NCBI RefSeq assembly: GCF_021922985.1
Contig: NZ_CP040788.1
Location: forward strand, 1,860,001 to 1,924,000
Length of the DNA stretch: 64,000 bases
Reading direction: 5' to 3'
From: Clavibacter michiganensis subsp. tessellarius
GTDB taxonomy: Bacteria > Actinomycetota > Actinomycetes > Actinomycetales > Microbacteriaceae
In this document: piece by piece, positions 59,672 to 64,000 of the stretch
How the letters are laid out: each line of letters begins with the position of its first letter
How positions within the stretch are numbered: position 1 is the stretch's first letter
The notes under the pieces: generated by a model
What the model saw: only the letters and a program-made list of their open reading frames with translations
Databases searched by the model: none
Told to the model about the DNA's origin: nothing
Program-made: the position numbers and the translations under genes

Positions 59672-60265
59672 ATGACCGTCGATCCCCAGGCCACCGTCCG
59701 CGCGCTCCCCGGATCGCCCGCCCCCGTCATCGCCGACGACGCCCTCGTGGCCGCCGGCGCGCGCGTGGTCGGGCGGGTGACGCTCGGCGCCGGATCCAGC
59801 GTGTGGTTCAACGCCGTGCTGCGGGCCGAGGCCGCGGACATCCGGATCGGCGCGGGCTCCAACCTGCAGGACAACGTGAGCTGCCACGTCGACGCGGGCT
59901 TCCCGCTCACGGTCGGCCGGGGCGTGAGCGTCGGCCACAACGCGGTGCTGCACGGCTGCACGGTCGAAGACGACTGCATCGTCGGCATGTCGGCCACCGT
60001 GATGAACGGCGCCGTCGTCGGCCGGGAGTCGCTGCTCGCCGGCGGCACGGTCGTGCTCGAGGGGCAGGTGATCCCGCCGCGCTCGCTCGTCGCGGGCGTG
60101 CCCGGCAGGGTGCGGCGCGAGCTCACGGACGAGGAGGTCGCCGGGCTCCGCGCGAACGCCGCGCATTACGTGGAGAACGCCAGGATCCACGCGGGCGCGA
60201 TCCCGACGCCCGCGGTCCTGCTCGCCGCGTCGACCGACCCCGGACGCGCGGAGGGGACGGCCTGA
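59672..60265 (+). CDS. Gamma-carbonic anhydrase family protein
   Basis: 197 aa left-handed beta-helix. Metal-binding His residues in NVSCHVDAG and SVGHNAVLHGC match the family trio. The PaaY/YrdA-like length leaves open whether it is a carbonic anhydrase or a thioesterase-like enzyme. Stop lies inside a 12-bp hairpin. Confidence 0.88.
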   Translation: MTVDPQATVRALPGSPAPVIADDALVAAGARVVGRVTLGAGSSVWFNAVLRAEAADIRIGAGSNLQDNVSCHVDAGFPLTVGRGVSVGHNAVLHGCTVEDDCIVGMSATVMNGAVVGRESLLAGGTVVLEGQVIPPRSLVAGVPGRVRRELTDEEVAGLRANAAHYVENARIHAGAIPTPAVLLAASTDPGRAEGTA

Positions 60266-60279
60266 CCGGCCGTCCCCTC
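60251..60279. terminator. Bidirectional hairpin, carbonic anhydrase gene / folD
   Basis: 12-bp perfect stem, 60251-60262 with 60268-60279; the 5-nt loop contains the stop codon. Confidence 0.65.
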
Positions 60280-60328
60280 CTGCATCGCCGCCGCCCGGTC
60301 GAGTCGGGCGCTGTCGCGGCGAGCGCCG

Positions 60329-61231
60329 TCAGCCGCGCAGCTCGGCGGCCAGGCGCGCGTCGCGCTCGGCGGCCAGCACCACGTTCACCAGCAGCATCGC
60401 GCGGGTCATCGGCCCGACGCCGCGCGGGTTCGGCGACAGGTGGCCGGCGACCTCGGCGACGGCCGGGTCGACGTCGCCCGTGAGGCGCGCCTTCCCGGTC
60501 TCGGGATCCACGACGCGCGTGATGCCGACGTCGAGCACCGCGGCGCCCGGCTTGACCCACTCCGGCCGGATGAGGTGCGCGACGCCCACGGCGGCGACCA
60601 CGATGTCCGCCCGGCGGACCTCCTGCTCGAGGTCGCGCGTGCGCGAGTGCGTGAGCGTGACGGTGGCGTCGAGTCCCTTGCGCGTGAGCAGCAGGCCGAG
60701 CGGGCGCCCGACCGTGAGGCCGCGGCCGACGACGACCACGTGCTGGCCGGCGATCGGCACCTCGTAGCGCTCGAGCATCTCGACGATGCCGGCGGGCGTG
60801 CACGGCAGCGGCGAGGTGAGCTCGCCCTGCACGCCGAGCACGAGGCGCCCGAGGTTGGTCGGGTGGAGGCCGTCCGCGTCCTTCGACGGGTCGATGAGCT
60901 CGAGCATCGCGTTCTCGTCGATGCCCGCCGGCAGCGGCAGCTGCACGATGTAGCCGGTGACGGCCGGGTCGGAGTTGAGGCGCTCGATCGCCTGGCGCAC
61001 GTCGTCCTCGGAGGCGTCGGCCGGGAGGTCGACGCGGATGGACTCGATGCCCACCTCGGCGCAGTCCCGGTGCTTGCCGGCGACGTAGGAGCGCGATCCC
61101 GGGTCGTCGCCCACGAGGAGCGTGCCGAGGCCGGGCACGAGGCCCTGCTCGCGGAGGGCGCGGATCCGGACGGCGAGCTCCGACTTGACGGCCGACGCGG
61201 TGGCGACGCCGTCGAGCACGACCGCGGTCAC
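60329..61231 (-). CDS. folD: Methylenetetrahydrofolate dehydrogenase/cyclohydrolase
   Basis: Bifunctional one-carbon enzyme, 300 aa. Catalytic Lys in [27 protein letters not shown], and the dinucleotide site [14 protein letters not shown]; ends near [19 protein letters not shown] start 61231 overlaps the glyA stop (GTGA), so it is translated with glyA and falls under the same riboswitch. Confidence 0.95.
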   Translation of the reverse strand: MTAVVLDGVATASAVKSELAVRIRALREQGLVPGLGTLLVGDDPGSRSYVAGKHRDCAEVGIESIRVDLPADASEDDVRQAIERLNSDPAVTGYIVQLPLPAGIDENAMLELIDPSKDADGLHPTNLGRLVLGVQGELTSPLPCTPAGIVEMLERYEVPIAGQHVVVVGRGLTVGRPLGLLLTRKGLDATVTLTHSRTRDLEQEVRRADIVVAAVGVAHLIRPEWVKPGAAVLDVGITRVVDPETGKARLTGDVDPAVAEVAGHLSPNPRGVGPMTRAMLLVNVVLAAERDARLAAELRG

Positions 61232-62505
61232 TGGGTGAGGCCCTCGTAGAGCGGGAAGCCGTCCGTGAGCGTGAGCACGCGCGCGCGGAGGGCGGCGAGG
61301 TCGCTGCCCGGCTTCAGGGTCTCGGCGATGATGTCCGCGACCTCGGTGAACTCCGTCTCGCCGAAGCCGCGGGTGGCGAGCGCCGACGTGCCGATGCGGA
61401 CGCCGGACGTGACCATCGGCGGGCGCGGGTCGAACGGCACCGAGTTGCGGTTGACCGTGATGCCGACCTCGTGCAGCGCGTCCTCCGCCTGCTTGCCGTC
61501 GATGGGCGAGTCCCGCAGGTCGGCGAGCACGAGGTGCACGTCGGTGCCGCCCGTGAGGACGGAGACGCCGGCCTCGGTGGAGTCTGCCGCTACGAGGCGC
61601 TCGGCGAGGATCTGCGCGCCCTGGATGGTGCGGCGCTGGCGGTCGGCGAACTCCTCGGTGGCCGCGATCTTGAACGCCGTGGCCTTGGCCGCGATGACGT
61701 GCATGAGCGGCCCGCCCTGCTGGCCCGGGAAGACGGCCGAGTTGAGCTTCTTGGCGAGCGCGGTGTCGCGGCTGAGGATCACGCCGGACCGGGGACCCGC
61801 GAGGGTCTTGTGCACGGTGGAGGAGACGACGTCCGCGTACGGGACGGGAGACGGGTGCACGCCCGCGGCCACGAGGCCCGCGAAGTGCGCCATGTCGACC
61901 CAGAGCTTGGCGCCGACCTCGTCGGCGATCGCGCGGAACGCGGCGAAGTCGAGGTGGCGGGGGTACGCCGACCAGCCGGCGATGATCACCTGCGGGCGGT
62001 GCTCGAGCGCCTTCTCGCGCACGACGTCCATGTCGATGAGGAAGGTGTCGGGGTCCACGCCGTAGGCCGCGGCGTCGTAGAGCTTGCCGGAGAAGTTGAG
62101 CTTCATGCCGTGCGTGAGGTGGCCGCCGTGCGCGAGCTCGAGGCCGAGGATCGTGTCGCCCGGCTGCGCGATGGCGGCGAGGACGGCCGCGTTGGCGGTG
62201 GCGCCCGAGTGCGGCTGGACGTTGGCGAACTCCGCGCCGAAGAGGCTCTTGGCGCGGTCGATGGCGAGCTGCTCGGCGACGTCGACGAACTCGCAGCCGC
62301 CGTAGTAGCGGCGGCCCGGGTAGCCCTCCGCGTACTTGTTGGTGAGCACGGATCCCTGGGACTGCAGCACCGCGCGCGGCACGAAGTTCTCGCTGGCGAT
62401 CATCTCGAGGGTGCCGCGCTGGCGGCCGAGCTCCTGCTCGAGGACGGCCGCGATCTCCGGGTCGACCTCGGAGAGGGGGGCGTTGAAGGACTGGTCGACG
62501 GGCAT
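61228..62505 (-). CDS. glyA: Serine hydroxymethyltransferase
   Basis: PLP enzyme converting serine and THF to glycine and methylene-THF; 425 aa. PLP Lys in [14 protein letters not shown], plus [13 protein letters not shown] and [18 protein letters not shown] 62505 with AAGGAG 4 nt upstream; earlier in-frame codons run into the riboswitch and are not used. First gene of glyA-folD. Confidence 0.96.
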   Translation of the reverse strand: MPVDQSFNAPLSEVDPEIAAVLEQELGRQRGTLEMIASENFVPRAVLQSQGSVLTNKYAEGYPGRRYYGGCEFVDVAEQLAIDRAKSLFGAEFANVQPHSGATANAAVLAAIAQPGDTILGLELAHGGHLTHGMKLNFSGKLYDAAAYGVDPDTFLIDMDVVREKALEHRPQVIIAGWSAYPRHLDFAAFRAIADEVGAKLWVDMAHFAGLVAAGVHPSPVPYADVVSSTVHKTLAGPRSGVILSRDTALAKKLNSAVFPGQQGGPLMHVIAAKATAFKIAATEEFADRQRRTIQGAQILAERLVAADSTEAGVSVLTGGTDVHLVLADLRDSPIDGKQAEDALHEVGITVNRNSVPFDPRPPMVTSGVRIGTSALATRGFGETEFTEVADIIAETLKPGSDLAALRARVLTLTDGFPLYEGLTQ

Positions 62506-62544
62506 GGGACTCCTTGTGCACGGTGGACGAGAGGATGCGTCGTG

Positions 62545-62617
62545 GCCCAGGCGTACGGCCACCAACCGTGTGAGTCGCTCCCCGATGGTGACCCATCCGA
62601 ACGCCAGTCGCGACGCC
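62545..62617 (-). ncRNA. ZTP (pfl motif) riboswitch before glyA-folD
   Basis: The conserved pfl-motif blocks occur in order on the minus strand: GTCGCGACTGGCG, then TCACCATCGGGGAGCGA, then GCCGTACGCCTGGGC. GGCG of the first block can pair with CGCC of the last (the known pseudoknot). A TAGGCT -10 box puts the RNA 5' end right at the aptamer, and the ribosome binding site of glyA begins about 30 nt after it. ZTP signals lack of 10-formyl-THF, fitting control of one-carbon genes. Confidence 0.87.
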
Positions 62618-62621
62618 TGCG

Positions 62622-62627
62622 AGCCTA
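62622..62627 (-). promoter_or_regulatory. -10 box TAGGCT of the glyA-folD transcript
   Basis: TAGGCT, about 7 nt before the first base of the riboswitch. Confidence 0.6.
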
Positions 62628-62791
62628 CCCGGGCGGGGGCGCCCGCGCGAGGCGAGGAGGCGGGCTCGCAGGCGGTCGGGAGGCTGCGGCACACGCTCCG
62701 GTGGATGCGACGGGGGCCGCGCGCCTGGCCGCCCAGCGCCGCATCCGCGCGGGCGCCCGCGCCCGGCCGGACGACGGCGCCCCCTCGCCCG
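62628..62791. other. Intergenic part upstream of glyA-folD and the amylosucrase-like gene
   Basis: No gene seen; GC-rich, with upstream halves of two divergent promoters. Confidence 0.5.
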
Positions 62792-62797
62792 TAGGAT
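62792..62797 (+). promoter_or_regulatory. -10 box TAGGAT of the amylosucrase-like gene
   Basis: TAGGAT; leader of about 40 nt with GAGGAAGGA before ATG 62846. Confidence 0.5.
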
Positions 62798-62845
62798 CAG
62801 GGGGTCGGGCGACGCTGCCCGCCGGATGCGGAGGAAGGACCGAGC

Positions 62846-64000
62846 ATGAGGAGCACCGAGCTCACGACCGATCCCGCAGCAGGCGGATCCGGTCGCGACG
62901 ACGACCGCGCGCACGACGCGCGCCCCGCCGCCGACGACGCCCCCGTCGTCGCCGCTCCCGCGCCCCCGCTCGACCGCGCGGCCCTCGTCGCCGACCTGGC
63001 CCTGCTCGCGGGCGATCAGGCCGGCGCCCTCGCCGACGCTCTCGCCGCCGACGCGGCCGATGCCGACGCGCTCGGCGTGCCCGCCGCCCAGCGCGGATCC
63101 ACCGACGCGGACCTCGACCGCCGCACCGGCGGCTCCTGCTACGTCGACCGCTACGCCGGCGACCTCGCGGGCCTCACCGCGCGGATCCCCTACCTCGTCG
63201 AGCTCGGCCTCTCGCACCTCGAGGTGACGCCCGTCGCCGAGCCCGCGGCCGACGACGCCCCGGCGGACGCGCTGCTGGCGCCCGGCCTGCGCGTGCGCTC
63301 CGGGCTCGGATCCGCGCGCGACCTCGCCGGCCTCGCCGACGCCCTCCACGATGCCGGACTCACGCTCGCCGTGGAGCTCTCGGCGACGGACGCCGCCGAC
63401 GCCCTCCCCGACCGGATCCGCGCCGTCGCCCGCGAGGCCGCCGCGCTCGCCTCCGCCGGCGCCGACCTGCTGCGCGTCGACCCGCGCGCGATCCTCGCCG
63501 ACGCCGCCGACGACGACACCGACGACACCGATCCCGCCCGCGCGTCCGCCCTCCTCCGCGTGCTCGCCGCCGTCGGCCGCCGCGTCGCCCCCGGGGTCGC
63601 CCTGGCCGTCACAGCAGACGCGCGCGGGGCGTCCGCCGTCCTCGACGCCGATGCCGCCGTGCGCCTCGTCGACGACCCCGAGCGCACCGCCCTCGTCTGG
63701 GAGGCCCTCGCCACCCGCTCCCCCGCGCTCCTCTCCCGCTCGCTCGAGCGCCGCGGCGAGGCGCCCGCCGGCACCGCGTGGACCACGCGCGTCCGCGACC
63801 ACGACGCGCTGCGCTGGGCCTTCGACGACGACGACGCGCGCGCCCTCGGCATCGACCCGGACGAGCACCGCCGCTTCCTCACCGACTTCCACCTCGGCCG
63901 CTTCGCCGGCAGTCACGCGCGCGGCGTCGCGCACCCCGCCGGCGTCGCCGGCACCACCGCCTCCCTCGCGGGCCTGGAGCAGGACGACCCGGGGGCGGTC
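62846..64000 (+). CDS. Degenerate amylosucrase-like GH13 protein (3' end outside window)
   Basis: 385 residues in the window, cut by the right edge. Amylosucrase-type landmarks are clear: [20 protein letters not shown] (97-116), [32 protein letters not shown] (311-326) and [19 protein letters not shown]. But the barrel is shortened: the NHT motif after beta-3 is replaced by ELSATDAAD (177-185), and the segment where the acid/base Glu should be reads [10 protein letters not shown] (252-261). R210 and the nucleophile-position D212 (LLRVDP) remain. Probably inactive or altered; a pseudoenzyme or maltosyl/trehalose relative. Confidence 0.75.
   Translation, partial: MRSTELTTDPAAGGSGRDDDRAHDARPAADDAPVVAAPAPPLDRAALVADLALLAGDQAGALADALAADAADADALGVPAAQRGSTDADLDRRTGGSCYVDRYAGDLAGLTARIPYLVELGLSHLEVTPVAEPAADDAPADALLAPGLRVRSGLGSARDLAGLADALHDAGLTLAVELSATDAADALPDRIRAVAREAAALASAGADLLRVDPRAILADAADDDTDDTDPARASALLRVLAAVGRRVAPGVALAVTADARGASAVLDADAAVRLVDDPERTALVWEALATRSPALLSRSLERRGEAPAGTAWTTRVRDHDALRWAFDDDDARALGIDPDEHRRFLTDFHLGRFAGSHARGVAHPAGVAGTTASLAGLEQDDPGAV

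Noticed and set aside
61232..63934. 1201-codon minus-strand frame continuing upstream of folD
   Set aside because: Only the folD part is protein-like; the rest is the antisense of glyA and of the amylosucrase-like gene, and folD starts at GTG 61231 overlapping the glyA stop.

Overview
The window is about 72% GC, densely coded and almost free of mobile DNA. It looks like the chromosome of a Gram-positive actinobacterium of the Microbacteriaceae, and gene content and order are most like Clavibacter; that genus is an inference from memory, not a search. Supporting markers are mycothiol synthase, CarD, a DtxR-type repressor, SenX3-RegX3, a fused IspDF, a GlnR-type regulator, a WXG100 protein and DUF3027, DUF3263 and DUF4032 proteins. 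Many genes appear to be transcribed without a leader: a TANNNT-like -10 box lies 6-7 nt upstream of the start codon.

Region by region. 1-4.7 kb: truncated S9 peptidase, HNH protein, a candidate His-rich mini-gene, a secreted NlpC/P60 hydrolase and a DtxR regulator. 4.8-11.1 kb: serC, a cold-shock/DUF3027 pair with a 23-codon Asp tract, and an XPB helicase with its partner protein. 11.2-14.1 kb: a two-component pair and a lone WXG100 protein. 14.2-19.7 kb: groEL under two CIRCE operators, cspA, LytR_C and DUF3263 proteins, msrB, a nitroreductase, tRNA-Thr and a DsbA-like protein. 20-27 kb: an orphan sugar-ABC ATPase, DUF4032, rlmB-cysS, ispDF and carD. 27-32.2 kb: a lipoprotein, regX3-senX3, phoU, gpmA and a methyltransferase. 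32.2-37.1 kb: a secreted metzincin protease and an operon of a 38-aa membrane protein, nitrobindin, ygfZ and a FUSC protein.

37.1-46.4 kb is a nitrogen/thiol/phosphate block: glnR-mshD, ppk, a MutT1-like Nudix/phosphatase fusion and pstSCAB. Perfect PHO boxes precede ppk and pstS in the same geometry. With senX3-regX3 and phoU 10 kb away, most of a phosphate-starvation circuit is visible. 46.4-49.4 kb: an ECF sigma/anti-sigma pair, a gene-free 600 bp, small genes and tRNA-Lys.

49.6-54.5 kb is an accessory-looking set of exported or surface-related proteins (SGNH hydrolase, acyltransferase, Tat-exported beta-helix protein, excalibur-domain protein) ending in a decayed copy of the 3' end of galM. 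54.5-60.3 kb: galM, a DeoR-type regulator, galT-galK, a GNAT protein and a gamma-carbonic anhydrase. 60.3-62.6 kb: glyA-folD behind a ZTP (pfl) riboswitch. The right edge cuts a degenerate amylosucrase-like gene.

No CRISPR array, insertion sequence, rRNA or obvious defence island was seen. All assignments come from reading the sequence; no database search was possible.
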